Source: Miscanthus floridulus (Eukaryota; Streptophyta; Magnoliopsida; Poales; Poaceae). From it: 64,000 nucleotides of DNA. Below, one piece after another: positions 25,794 through 37,700 of this stretch; position 1 is the first letter of the stretch; every line of letters starts with the position of its first letter. Location: assembly GCF_019320115.1 (NCBI RefSeq), contig NC_089593.1, forward strand, positions 13,792,789-13,856,788. Direction: 5' to 3'. The notes under the pieces were generated by a model that had not been told where the DNA came from, ran no database searches, and was given only the letters and a program-made list of their open reading frames with translations. The translations under genes and the position numbers were made by a program.

Positions 25794-27001
25794 TGTTGAC
25801 GGTAGTTAACATTCATCATAAACCATTGATATAATTGTATAAATGGCTAAAATGGATCACCAATGTAGACTTAGGGGTTTAAACGTAACTGAAAAATTCT
25901 ATGAGTTTTGGTGAATCTGTGTTTTTAGCAGGATTTATTCAGAAAACCATCAAGGAGGACCTATTCGTCAAAAGAAATCATGGAATTCTATCGCGTAAAC
26001 GACGTGGGAAGACTCCAGAAGGCGAATCACCGAAGCGGGACATGTGGCTCTAACACATGGGGCCACTCGGCCCCACTTAGAGGCCGCTCGGCCCTAGTGG
26101 CCCCCCCTATCAGCCTCATTGTTATGTCAGTTCTCCACCACCTTAAGGATTGCATCTCCATCGTTCTTTAAGTCGGTTTGATCCAAGAGCTCACGTTGGA
26201 TGCTCCAGGCTATATATACTAGCATGCACCCCCCTTAGGGCATGCCTCATTTGATCCTAAGAGCTAAAAAGCCAGAAACCCTAATTCATATGTCCACTAG
26301 AATTAGAGCTAGCAATCAAGAGAAGATTAGTCCTCAATAGGATCTAGTCTTGTATTAGAGATAGTGAGATAGAGTGAGAGGGAAGAGTTCAGAGGAGTCT
26401 TGGCCTATCGGTGCTCTCTCTATGGCTTGTATCCTGGATGAATCAAGTTCTTCTTGAGCTTGCTTCTGAGATTTCTCTGGTAATCGACTTCTAATTCAAG
26501 TAAGCATCTTGTTCATATTGTTCTTCAGGTTTGTGACTCTCTTTTGAATACTTTAATCCTTGTAGATCCTAGGTTAAAGTAGTATTCATAGTGCTTAGAC
26601 TCAGTTACTCGTGGATGTACCTATTTTATGGATCGGTGGTAGCTCGTGAGGGTGACTTTTATAGCCTCGTTGAATCCTTTGTAGTCCACCTGCCATTAGT
26701 AGGCCTAGCAGGATATTATTGCTATAAGAAACATTCTCTGCCTGTGTTTTCTCTAGTAATATCGTAGAATTGAACAAGAGAAGACAAAGCTTACCGAAGT
26801 TAGAACTAGAAGACCTTAGCAGTCTCCTATACGCTCCTATTATCTAACCTTGATTGTGAAGTTGGGATAAGTTAGATTTGGTTATTCTCATACATGTTTC
26901 CTTGAGTTTGATATAAAACTGGGTAGTCCTGGTGAAGTGCTACATCGGTATAATATCCATGTGCTTGCGGATTATTCTGTGTGCATTAATTTATACCAAC
27001 A
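25794..27001 (+). mobile_element. 5' LTR of the Athila-like element (1208 bp)
   Basis: It starts TGTTGACGGTAGTTAACATT and ends TTTATACCAACA. A TATA-like CTATATATACTAGC at 26211-26224, followed by a C-rich leader, is a plausible retrotransposon promoter. The partner LTR lost this stretch when it was disrupted by the solo LTR. Confidence 0.85.
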
Positions 27002-27004
27002 TGC

Positions 27005-27029
27005 ATTTCTGGCGCTGTTGCTGGGGAAA
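27005..27029 (+). other. primer-binding site region
   Basis: Just inside the LTR the sequence reads TTCTGGCGCTGTTGCTGGGG, close to the TGGCGCCGTTGCCGGGGA site of Athila-type elements (tRNA-Asp), with two or more substitutions. Confidence 0.65.
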
Positions 27030-27103
27030 CGGTTGCTGAGTTAACTTTGAACCTAGCTTCTCCTTGCATCATTATTCTTGTATCTTTTCCTTTCCTTTTT
27101 ACC

Positions 27104-28110
27104 ATGGATCTAGAATCCACCCTTATGTACCAATATGGTGCACCTACGAGGGCAAGCCTATAGCCAAAAGAGTCTTGAAAGCCTATCCTAACACCTGGCT
27201 ATGAGCTGCGCCCGCATTTAATTAATATAGTTCAGGATCAACCCTTTTCGAGCGAAGATGATGAAAACCCCTATTCCCACCTAAATGAGTTTGAGCAGAC
27301 ATGTGTTTGCTTGTGCATTGTAGGTATGTCAGACGAAACCTTACGATGGAAGCTTTTTCCTTTCTCTTTGACGAGAAAAGCTAAATGTTGGTACAATCTC
27401 ACCATTGGGAGTAGACAAAGAGATTGGGAAGCCCTATGCTCTAGCTTTTGCTTACAATTCTTTCCCATCTCTAGGGTAGTCAAACTTCATTCAGAGGTTC
27501 TATCTTTTAAACAAAAGAAAAAAGAATCTCTAGGCATGGCATGGGAACACTTTAATACTCTTATTAATACTAGCCCTGACCTTGCCATTCAAGACCATAT
27601 TCTTCTTCAACACTTCTATATGGGTCTTGAAAGGAAAACCTCGAAGCTTCTTAATATGGCCTCAGGAGGCTTGTTCTTGCATGTCTTTGCCAATACGGGG
27701 AGAAACATTCTTACAAAAATCTTAGAGAACATCTTTGAAGAAGTAGAAGAGAAGCCATTAGAGGAAGAATCCTAGATAGCTAAACCCAAATCTTTACTAG
27801 ACCCATCACCAACTTCAGCTATCCCAATTCCTAAACAACCGAAAAAGGAGAAAACTTAAATTTCAAACTTTATGCTTGAATTTGAGGATGGACTTTTCGA
27901 TGAATATGGAAATACCTTGAATTACCATACCATGAGGAGACCCTAGAAGTCTAGAAAATCATTGCATGAAGAACCTTTAGACCCTTCTGAGGAAGCTTTC
28001 CTTAAAAAGACTATGAAAGAGCTAGTGTCTATTATAAGCAATGAATGGTTAGAAGAATCAGAGCTTTCATCTAATGTGATTCTCACCTTCTATATCCATT
28101 CATTGCCAAA
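27104..28110 (+). pseudogene. gag polyprotein of the Athila-like element
   Basis: Gag would form the virus-like particle. The frame starts at ATG 27104 (MDLESTLMYQYGAPTRASL), meets TAG and TGA near 27161-27178, then runs open through the Retrotrans_gag domain. Motifs there are PYSHLNEFEQTC, LRWKLFPFSLTRKAKCWYN (about 27345), DWEALCSSFCLQFFP and ILLQHFYMGL (27600). A stop at 27773 is followed by more of the same frame (FEDGLFDEYGNTLNY, 27880), ending about 28110. The domain order and the AKCWYN motif fit plant gypsy gag. I see no intact zinc knuckle. Confidence 0.8.
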
Positions 28111-28768
28111 TTAATAAAGCTCCTTTCGATGCTCTTTACAATCCTGTTGTGGGTATTAATATCATGTCGATATCATTTGTTCTTGATTTATTAAAACAAA
28201 TGCCATTAACCCCAACAACAAAGTTGTTGAAAAGTCTTTCAGTACACATTCTCCCAAGCTTGGGAATTTTGTTTGTCCTCCCTATCTAGGTAAAAAACTA
28301 AAGTTCATTTGAGCTTCTATATCTTTGATATTTTGGAGTTCGACTTGTTGATAGGACAACCAATTGAAAGACTTATCTAAGAAGGACAAAAATGGGGAAG
28401 TTGAATATAAGACTCAGGAAAAACTTTAAACTTTCAATACCCATTACTCATTCTCCAAATGCTGAGAGTGAGCCAATTCCTGAGGAAGACCCAATGAAAG
28501 AGGTTAAGGTTGCATCTCTTCACTATTTGATCGAACCCAACCTTGAAGATGATGCCCAGTTCTTCATCGAGGAGGAAGATGAAAATCCCACGGAGTCTGA
28601 ACCTCTAGATGAATTGCTAGAACCACCTAAGCTCATTGAGCTTAAACCCCTACCTTAGATATGCTTTTCTTAATAATGATCAGGATTCTCCTATGATCAT
28701 AAGTGATAAACTTTTTTAGGAAGAATCCCTATGCTTGCTAACTGTCTTAGAAAAGCATCGTTACTGTC
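28110..28768 (+). pseudogene. protease/RT linker region of the Athila-like element, degraded
   Basis: This stretch separates gag from RT. An open frame at 28392-28658 (MGKLNIRLRKNFKLSIP, then an acidic segment EEEDENPTESEPLDELLE) resembles the acidic spacer often found between protease and RT in grass gypsy elements. I do not see an intact aspartic protease signature. A 22-bp direct duplication lies at 28741-28784. Confidence 0.45.
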
Positions 28769-28784
28769 TTAGAAAAGCATCGTT
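28741..28784. repeat. 22-bp perfect tandem duplication
   Basis: ACTGTCTTAGAAAAGCATCG plus TT occurs twice in direct succession (28741-28762, 28763-28784). A 22-bp insertion shifts the reading frame just before RT. Confidence 0.95.
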
Positions 28785-29719
28785 ATGCCTTTGGCTATTC
28801 ACTCCAAGACCTCAAGGGTATTAGCCCCGCTCTTTGCACCCATCGTAGAATGTCTTTTGGATTATGTAATGCTCTAGCTTCTTTTCAAAGATGCATGATG
28901 TCTATATTTTCTGATATGATTGAAGAAATCATGGATGACTTTTCTGTTTATGGGAAAACTTTTGATGATTGCCTTGAAAATTTAGACAAGGTTTTGCAAA
29001 GATGTGAAGAAAAGCACTTAGTCCTTCATTAGGAAAAATGCCATTTCATGGTTAGAGAAGGAATAGTGCTTGGACACTTGGTGTTCGAACGAGGGATTGA
29101 GGTAGATAGTGCTAAAATTAAAGTAATTGAACAGTTACCTGCTCCCGTAAATATTAGAGGGATCTATAGTTTCCTTGGTCATGCTAGTTTTTATTGCCGC
29201 TTTATAAAAGATTTTTCACATATTGCTAGACCACTTACAAATATTTTGGCTAAGGATGTTCCCTTTGAATTTGATGATGCATGCTTGAAATCTTTTAACA
29301 TTCTTAAGAAAGCACTCATCTCTACACCAATCATTCAACCACCTGATCGGTCGCTGCCTTTTGAAATTATGTGTGATGCTAGTGATTATGATGTGGGGGT
29401 AGTTTTGGGACAAACTAAAGATAAAAAGAATCATGCAATTGCTTATGCAAGCAAAACTCTGATAGGACCTCAAGTTAATTATGCAACAACTGGAAAAGAA
29501 CTCCTAGCTGTTGTTTCTGCTATTGATAAGTTTAGATCTTACTTAGTAGGAGCAAAGGTGATTGTTTATACTGATCATGCTGCTTTAAAATACTTGCTCA
29601 CTAAGAAAGATGATAAACCTAGATTAATAAGATGGATTTTGTTACTCCAAGAATTTGACTTAGAAATAAAAGATAAAAGGGGAGTAGAAAATTATGTTGC
29701 CGATCACTTGTCTAGAATG
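28769..29719 (+). pseudogene. reverse transcriptase (internally deleted) and RNase H
   Basis: RT and RNase H copy element RNA into DNA. The start reads HRYAFGYSLQDLKGISPALC and jumps directly to HRRMSFGLCNALASFQRCMM (28850). The fingers and first palm segment that normally lie between are missing, about 150 codons by comparison with related elements. The polymerase box is present as MDDFSVYG (28932). A TAG at 29030 interrupts, then the connection and RNase H continue open from 29048 to 29719, with [31 protein letters not shown] (RNase H first Asp region) and [11 protein letters not shown]. The deletion alone makes RT inactive. Confidence 0.85.
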
Positions 29720-31077
29720 TAGTTTGAGAATTTGCAGGAACTACCCATCAACGATTCACTATGGGACGACATGCTCTTCAAGGTTACAAAATCCAACCCC
29801 TGGTACGCAAATATTGTTAATTTTATGGTTGTAGGTTATGTACCACTAGGAGAAAACAAAAGGAAACTCATCTATGAAAGTTGTCTCCACATATGGGATG
29901 AACCGTACCTCTTCAGAGTCTGCTCTGATGGCCCACTCAGAAGATGTGTACCGGTGGAAGAAGGCATCAAGATCATTGAGCGTTGCCACTCATCACCATG
30001 TGGAGGACATTATGGTGCATTCTGCACTCATTCAAAAATTTGGCAAAGTGGATTCTTTGGGCCAACCATGTATGAAGACACAAAAGACTTCATCAGGAGG
30101 TGTGGAGCATGTCAGAGGTAGGGGAACATTAATTCAAGAGATGCCATGGCACTCACCAACAACCTTCAGATTGAGCTCTTTGATGTCTGGGGAATCAATT
30201 ACATGTGACCTTTTCTGAAGTCAAAGAACTATGAAAGCATCTTGGTGGTAGTTGACTATGTTTCCAAGTGGGTTGAAGCCATGCCATGCAAAGCTATAGA
30301 TGCAAAGAACTCCAAGAAGATGTTTGAAGAGACAATATTTCCAAGATTCGGAGTTCCAAAGATGGTGATTAGTGATGGAGGAACTCATTTCACTGACAAG
30401 AATTTTCACAATTACTTGTCAAAGCATGGGATCCATCACAATATTGCTGCTCCATATCACCCTTAGACAAGTGGCCAAGCAGAAACATCAAATAAACAAA
30501 TCAAGAACATTCTGCAAAAGACGGTCAACGAGATGGGGACTGCATGGAAGGATCGGCTACTCGATGCACTATGGGTATATAGAATGGCCTATAAAACACC
30601 ACTGGGAATGTCACCATATCAGCTGGTCTATGGGAAGACCTGTCATCTACCTGTTGAGCTAGAATTCAAAGCTCACTGGGCCATCAAGCGATGAAATATG
30701 GACTTTGAGGCCACAGGAATTAAGAGGAAGTGCAACTCTCTGAGCTTGATGAATGGCGTGAAAAAGCATATCACAACTCTAAGATTTACAAAGAGAGGAC
30801 GAAAAGATGGCATGACAATAGGATCAAGAAGGAGTTCACCCCTGAAGATAAGGTATTACTTTTTAATTCTAGGGTTAAATTATTCGGGCATGGAAAACTT
30901 CGGAGCAAATGGGAAGGACCATTCAAGGTGATAAGCACTTCATCGCATGGAGTGGTAACACTTCAAAATAATGAAGGTACATTATTTAAGGTAAATGGCC
31001 ACCATCTTAAGATCTTTCTAGAACCTGAAAAACCACCTGAGGATTTGGATGAGGTAGATTTCTTGATTTTAGCATAG
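29720..31077 (+). pseudogene. integrase of the Athila-like element
   Basis: The frame continues from RNase H. The HHCC zinc region spans about 29980-30118 (CHSSPCGGHYGAF…RRCGACQR). The DDE core shows FDVWGINYM at 30180, where the usual catalytic Asp is Asn, directly followed by a TGA. The second Asp (VISDGGTHFTDKNF, 30366) and the Glu ([12 protein letters not shown], 30470) are still present. A TAG lies at 30465 and another stop at 30692 (after FKAHWAIKR). A frame change leads into the C-terminal region ending KVNGHHLKIFLEPE (31000), the GPY-type chromodomain-less tail. It is inactive by stops and by loss of a catalytic residue. Confidence 0.85.
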
Positions 31078-31359
31078 ATTTACACCTCTGCCATCCTCCG
31101 TACGTTTAGTAACACAAAAATATACTTTTCAGGATTAGATAGGGATAAGAAACCACCATGAGAAAAACCCACATGAGATGATGATGTGTGGGGCCACCCA
31201 GCCCCACCTAGAGGCTGCCCGGCTCACTTGTCATCCACCTCGCACCCGGTCAACTCTCTCATGTCTTCTAAATCCTTCCTTGTAAAAATCCCATAGTTTT
31301 TCAACGCATTCGGTTTTTCTTTGTTACGAGACCCCGTATGGATAGATATTGACCCCTGC

Positions 31360-31465
31360 TGCAAGTTTTTCCCCCTATATAAATGAGTCTCTGCCTCCTC
31401 TATAGCCATCCCATCAAAGCCTTCTCTCTCGAACAACAGCAAAGCTCTCCACCTTTCTAGTTTCC
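31360..31465 (+). promoter_or_regulatory. possible internal promoter and 5' leader of the third ORF
   Basis: CTATATAAATGAG at 31376-31388 is a good TATA box. It lies about 80-90 bases before an ATG in good context (TTTCCATGG, 31462-31470), with a C/T-rich leader between. The placement suggests separate transcription of the downstream ORF. Confidence 0.5.
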
Positions 31466-32071
31466 ATGGCCAACAAAGAGATTGTCTAGTATGGTTTTGA
31501 TCCTAGCAAGAAGCCTGATGCGCTTGCGCTGACTGTCGTTCCTCCTGAAGTTACCCCCATTCGCTCAAGACAATCTAACTTCACCCAAGCTATCCGTCAT
31601 CTGGTCCTTGTCCTGCCACCGCCGTGTCCACCTCTTAAAGATAAGCCACATTAACAAGAGCCTTATCTGGACCTCCAGAAGCTGATCAATGTGACGAAGG
31701 AGATCAACCTCCTTCATCTGAAGGGACACGAGGTGCTGACCGGAGTGAAGACCAACAAATTTGGAGACGTTACATGTGCAAAATACAAGTCGGTCACCCC
31801 TCGTACCACCATTGATGGAGTTTGTGCTACGCCAGATCAGATCATGGTTGTTCCACCAAAGGAGAAGAAGAGGAAGGCACCATCACCACCTATCCAAGAG
31901 GCTGAGAATTGTCCAAGGATGACTATGGCTCTCCTAGACAAGAAGATTGAAGACCTTTCCAATGTTATCTATACCCTAGAGCAAACGATCAATGAGGAAC
32001 ATGTTTATCGCAAAAGCCTACAGTGCGATCTTAATGCTTTAAATCACTTTGTTGTTAAGATGAAGAAGTGA
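31466..32071 (+). pseudogene. third ORF downstream of integrase, unknown function
   Basis: This ORF occupies the position of the extra or env-like ORF of Athila-type elements, but I cannot recognise a family. From ATG 31466 it reads MANKEIV, then stops at 31487 (TAG) and 31653 (TAA), then runs open from 31654 to 32069. Visible features are a central basic patch with KEKKRKAPSPPIQE (about 31864) and a C-terminal helix-rich segment (LLDKKIEDLSNVIYTLEQTI), probably coiled coil. No signal peptide or membrane segment is visible, which argues against an envelope protein. The GC content is higher than in pol. Confidence 0.55.
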
Positions 32072-33139
32072 GAATTAGATAGTCGATAATAAGGCACGAG
32101 TGTTTAGGTCATATGTTTAAAGATAGTATGTTTAGGTTACTCGCTTAGCTCAGATCGTTAGAATATTGATGCTCGCCAAAGTTGGACCAAAATGGGCCCA
32201 AGAGTGGGCTGCCCGACGTCCTCTATGGGCCGGCCGACCCATCACTGCTCTGCCTCGCCCCGCGCTTCGTCCATGGTCAGGTTTGAGCCCAATACACTTT
32301 ATTTATATATGTTTCGCTTTATGTTTCGAACAGAATTGAAAAACCTTTAATAAAGCAACTTTAAAACCTAAGAAAAGATTATTTCAGTCATGACTTAAGG
32401 ATAGACTCAGATAATACTTTTCCTAAAAGTCATGCTATTGTTGGGAACTTATTATTATGGACCCCATGTTACTTAAGTTGTTGTGGAATGAGATATAGTA
32501 GAATGATGAGAACTTAATTCTTGATGTCTTGTTATTGGAGAATTTTATTTCAAAAAGTAAAAAGAATAGCTACACCTCTCCTTTGTGATAAGCAATGTCC
32601 TACCAGAGCCATACTATAGACTAGGAAAACCTTCTACATATACTAATTGTCATTGTGTTGAGTTTGGTCAAACCTTGTGACATTTGTTGAGAAACTTATC
32701 ATGCTCTCAAGATCAAGATAGCGTACACTCCACATATATCTGCGCCTCCTACATTGGGAGTATGCAACAACATGTTTTCCATCCACCTAAAAATATTCTA
32801 CTCCTATATTGGGAATAGACACAAAAATATGCTTGATAGGATAAATGCTCTAAGTTATTGTAAATGTCTCTCTTGAAAAGTTTCAATTGCAGAAAGAGAG
32901 GCATGGGCTATGCAAAAGTTATTCATAAAAGAAAGAAAAAGAAAAAGTATTGAAAAAATGGACAAGTGTATGAGATATTGAAAACAATAGGTACTCAGAT
33001 GCCCGCCTAAAAAAAGAAAGAAAGAAAAAGATGAATAAGATAGCCTGTGTTTTCCTACAAAGTTTTTCAGGTTTCAATTAAGAGAGATATGCTTCAAGGA
33101 GCATAGAAGAATTAGGTTAGCCACCATATAACTAACTAC
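32072..33139 (+). other. 3' non-coding region of the Athila-like element
   Basis: About 1 kb of AT-rich sequence without an ORF. It includes A-rich runs (32930-33040, GAAAGAAAAAGAAAAAG-type) just before the tandem MITE-like array. Confidence 0.6.
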
Positions 33140-33905
33140 CCTGTAGCTGGCTACAAAATAACTTATTTTGTAGCCACTTTGAGTTATGATAATTACTATG
33201 TTAATTTACGAGATTTATAGTAACTCCTTACTAAGTGGTTTACTATAACGTTATAGTAAATATCCTCATGTGTTATAGTAACCCAACTATCATAAATATG
33301 TATTAACATCATCGTAAATTAGTATATAAAATTATCGTAAATGGAGGTGGCTACAAAATAACTTATTTTGTAGCTGGCTACTGAATATACTCTCACCCTG
33401 TAGCTGGCTACAAAATAACTTATTCTTTTGCCACTTTGAGTTACGATAATTACTATGTTAATTTACGAGATTATAGTAACTCCTTACTAAGTGGTTTACT
33501 ATAACATTATGGTAAATATCCTCATGTGTTATAGTAACCTAACTATCGTAAATATGTATTGACATTATCGTAAATTAGTATATAAAATTATCGTAAATGG
33601 AGGTGGCTACAGAATATCTTATTTTGTAGCTGGCTACTGAATAGACTCTCACCCTGTAGTTGGCTACAAAATAACTTATTATGTAGCCACTTTGAGTTAC
33701 GATAATTACAATGTTAATTTACGAGATTATAGTAACTCCTTACTAAGTGGTTTACTATAACGTTATGGTAAATATCTCCATGTGTTATAGTAACCCAACT
33801 ATCATAAATATGTATTGACATTATCATAAATTAGTATATAAAATTATCGTAAATGGAGGTGGCTATAGAATAACTTATTTTATAGCTGGCTACTGAATAT
33901 ACTCT
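33140..33905. repeat. MITE-like unit in three tandem copies (~256 bp each)
   Basis: Three head-to-tail copies start with CCCTGTAG(C/T)TGGCTACAAA near 33140, 33397 and 33652 and end ...TGGCTACTGAATA(T/G)ACTCTC. Within each unit, the left end (GTAGCTGGCTACAAAATAAC) and the right end are imperfect inverted repeats of about 38 bp, and TGGCTACAAAATAA/TTATTTTGTAGCCA is itself a near-perfect palindrome. This is the structure of a TIR-bearing MITE. I see no clear target duplication and cannot assign a superfamily. Confidence 0.75.
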
Positions 33906-34375
33906 CCATATATATCCATACACATGCACATCTTGATCTAGGAGTATGACATCTTTCTCCTTGGATACTTGGTTTGACTTTACAATATATGCAATGCAAG
34001 TATGTTTTCGTATTCATCCCTACCTGAGATCGACATAAGCGTTTAGAAGTAGGCAAAACGAAGGCAAAGTCATCAATGCCTTGGTGAGGATCCAAAAATA
34101 CCACATATACAAAGTGATTTGAGAGTACTACAAAAGGAGAAGGTAAGCTATGTTTTTGTTTTCAAAAATCTTAAAATATTTCTCCAATTGACTTGACTGA
34201 AGGAAGATGGTGATCTGTTTCAAGCTATTCCGCTCTTCAACCACCCAAAGTTTCATGGTAGACACTTTGAATCCTATAGTGCATGCATGACTAGGAATAG
34301 TTTTATGTTGATGCCTTGTCCCAAGGTTATGTTTTGAGTAATCTATCCTTTTATCAAGGACGAGTAAAAGCCTAA

Positions 34376-34388
34376 GTGTGGGGGAGTT
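34376..34388 (+). other. polypurine tract of the Athila-like element
   Basis: GTGTGGGGGAGTT directly precedes the 3' LTR start TGTTGACGATAG at 34389. Confidence 0.75.
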
Positions 34389-34792
34389 TGTTGACGATAG
34401 CTAACATTCATCATAAACTATCCATATAACTTGTATAAATGGCTAAAATGGATCACCAATGTAGACTTAGGGGTTTAAACTGACAAATTCTATGAGTTCT
34501 GGTGTCTGTGTTTTTAGCAGGATTTAATCAGAAAACCATCAAGGAGGACCTATTCATCAAAAGAAATCATGAAATTCCACTGTGTAAATGGCGTGGGAAG
34601 ACTCCAGAAGGTGAATCACTGAAGTAGGACACGTGGGGCCATCCGGCCCCACTGGAGGCTACATGGCCCCTATGGGACCCACCTATTAGCCTTGTTGTTA
34701 TGTTGGTTCTACGCCACCTTAAGGATTGTATCTCCGCCGTTCTTTAAGTCGGTTTGATCCAAGGGCTCATGTTGGATGCTTCGGGCTATATC

Positions 34793-37700
34793 TGGGTAAC
34801 ACCCTCGGTGTTACACTGTAAAATCTTTTGCTCAAACATGTCATGAGCATCATGGTTATGTGTTAATGCATGTGATATAGTGTGTAAATCAATTGATGTA
34901 ACTTAAAATGATCAACGGAAAGGCATAACAAATGGTCGTTCGTGATGTATAAAATTTCCAAGTTCGGATGTTCATGAATTTTTATTGAACGAAAACGCTA
35001 TAGAATGTATATATGGAACTTTAGTAGAGTTAGAAGTATGAACTTTGTAGATGGCGATGAAATACCTATGGTCAAGAAAGGAATTCACTAGCTAGCATAC
35101 CTAATAGCTTGGAAATCGAATTTGACGCGAATCCAATCAAGACTTGGTCAAGTTCGTAAGTATGAAAAGTGGTTTGACAAAGCTATGTTTGATATTTTTG
35201 TAGGAGAATTGGATTCAGTAGTGAGGTGGTTTCATGACTTGTTTTAGTAGCTTAATATGCCCTCTTAGGAATTGCATAGGTGGTTTGGCGATTAGATCAA
35301 CGTTTTGGGGGATTTTTAACGCTTTAAAATTCATGCGCATGACGTTCCCGACCGGTGTTATCGCATGGGCGCGGTCATCGTTGCACATGTGCCATCATCG
35401 ACGCGATGACCGCATGAGCGAGCGCGCGTGCTTAGCTAGGCTCGACTGGCTGTGGTGGCTGGTAGCCCTTTCTAGCAGCAGGCCCTCCTCTTCATCGCGA
35501 TGCACGCTGCCGCTAGCGTCGCTGTTGGTACCCTTGGGCCACCGCATCGCGCTGTGCAGGCTCTACTCCGCCAGGCACTATTGTCATCCATGTTGGTGTT
35601 GCATCGCATGGCCATAGCCGCCATTGCTAGCAAACGCATGTTCCTCTGTGTCACATCGTCACATCACATGCACCCATCACTTGCGCCGCATCACTGCTGC
35701 CATTGCTGCGCATGCCTGCTGCACCAGCACATGGCTGTGTCGCTGTCGGCTTGCCAATTAAGGCGCTACGGCTGCACGAGCCATGCTGACTCGTACGCGT
35801 ATGTGTAACCTTCCCTGTGTGCCCTTGTCCATTTCTTTTGAGTGGCGTGCACCACTCTGCGCTCCCTAGTCACCTCCGCCTTTAATGGCGTCGCGTTGGC
35901 ATCACCGAGCCGCGCTAAGGCTAGCTCGCAGTGTCGGTGCAATCGAGCAATTGCGCACGCCAGAGGCGCAATTGGGAACCTAGCTCTGCGCCAAGCTTGC
36001 CCACTGCTATAGACACACCATGTCGAGCTTCAATTTGGACATTCCCCACTGTTGGCCATCTTAAGGCCAAACGGCAGCGCTCGTCCAATTCACCTTGCAC
36101 CATCAACCTCCATTCAATTACTCAGAACTATGTCTTCACCTTATTCCCCTCCATCCCGTGTGCACCCCATTTTCACCGCCACTACCTTCCCGGTGCCGCT
36201 AACACGGTCACACCACCGCTGTCCACCACGAGGCTTGCCATGTGCGCATGGCCGGACTCACCCGGTCCGTCCCCCGTCAAGTCACCATGTCTGGTAGGTT
36301 CTGGGTGAGTTGCTGATGCCCATTCTTGAGTTCGTTCATGTCGTTTGTGCCTTGGCTCATGGGAACATGGCCGCCGCCATAGGGAGGAGTCCACTGCCAT
36401 GGAGAGAGCTCGGGACCACATCTCTGTTCATCGCTTCACCGCCCATCGCTTCGAGTTTGTATCTAGGTGAGCATCAGCTCGCTATTGGGTGAGGGGAGGG
36501 GCTAGGCTGGCTGGCGTGACCGCCCAGTGCAGTCACCACCGTGCTGGTGCGGGCGTGGGTGTCCGAGGACTTAGCCGTGGTGAAGACAGTTTGTTTTGAG
36601 CGTTAATTTGCTTAAACACTGACTGTGGGAATAGTACTGCAGACATCAGGGTGAATCATCGGTAGTTCAAGGACGTTTTAGCAAATGTACCGGCACACGC
36701 TGGCCTCCCCGTCGTGGGCCGTCATCGCGCGGTTGGGCCGCGTCCGTGTGGGCCACCCCGGTGGATCACGCGTGCGCACGCTGCTCGTGCATGGGCCGCA
36801 TCGCTTGCTTGTGGGCCGCGCGGATGGATTTTGGTTTTCCTTTTTCTAGGGAATTAGTAAATGTTTATTCATTTTAGTTTTGAGCTGATCTTTGGAAAAT
36901 TATAGTAAATGTTGTAGGTGTCCAAAAATAGTGAAACAAAATTTGTTAGGTTCACAAAAATGTTATATATCCATTGGTGTAGTTAGTTTATAGTTAGCTA
37001 TGATAATGATAGATTCATTAATTTTTGTGGCAAATTGGTGATAGCCTTAGCCATGAAATTTTTATAGTAGGTTCATTAGATTATTATGTGCTCACTGTAA
37101 TTTTTGTATCCCTAGAGTAGGTTGATAAATAGAATAGCTAGTACTCCTTGTTTTATCATATATAGAGTAAATCGATATTAAGAATAGGGATGTCTTTAGT
37201 TACTAACATAATGCATGCAATGATTTCATACCTGTTAGTGGTAATAATAGGTAACTTAGCATCTTAGTCGGTAGAGCTAGCTTAGTAGCTTGACAGATGT
37301 ATTTTATTTTAAGAGTTGCTTTTGCCGTATTACAAAGTGTTGCATCATCATTTCATGCATGTAGATAATGTGTTGGTAGAGTTTGTGCCTGTGGGCAAAC
37401 AGGAGTACGAGGAGATCATTGAAGAGTACGAGGAGGAGATTCTCGTTCAGGAGGGAGTGCCATAGGCATCAGTTGCTGATTTGTTGACACCCCGCCTGCC
37501 CAAGGCAAGCCCCGGTGCATAACCCTTATTTTGAATGATGTGCATTTACGTTACAGGCATTTTATGGAAACTACCTGCATAGATATACCTACCTATGAGT
37601 CGTACTAGAATAGGTCGAGTAGTTGCTATGCTCAGGATTTCGGTAGCATGAGTAACCTGCCGTTACTCACAATAGGTGATTATTATTATCACTCATGGTA

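Noticed and set aside
31466..32071. Envelope gene in the Athila-like element
   Set aside because: Position fits, but I see no signal peptide, membrane segment or cleavage-site pattern; called an ORF of unknown function instead.
33140..33905. Regularly spaced repeats considered as CRISPR or centromeric satellite
   Set aside because: Only three ~256-bp units with TIR-like ends; no short repeat/spacer pattern, and the genome is clearly a plant.
35234..36492. Several 60-127 codon ORFs in the solo LTR
   Set aside because: Same compositional effect; no domain, no consistent frame and no splice structure I could support.
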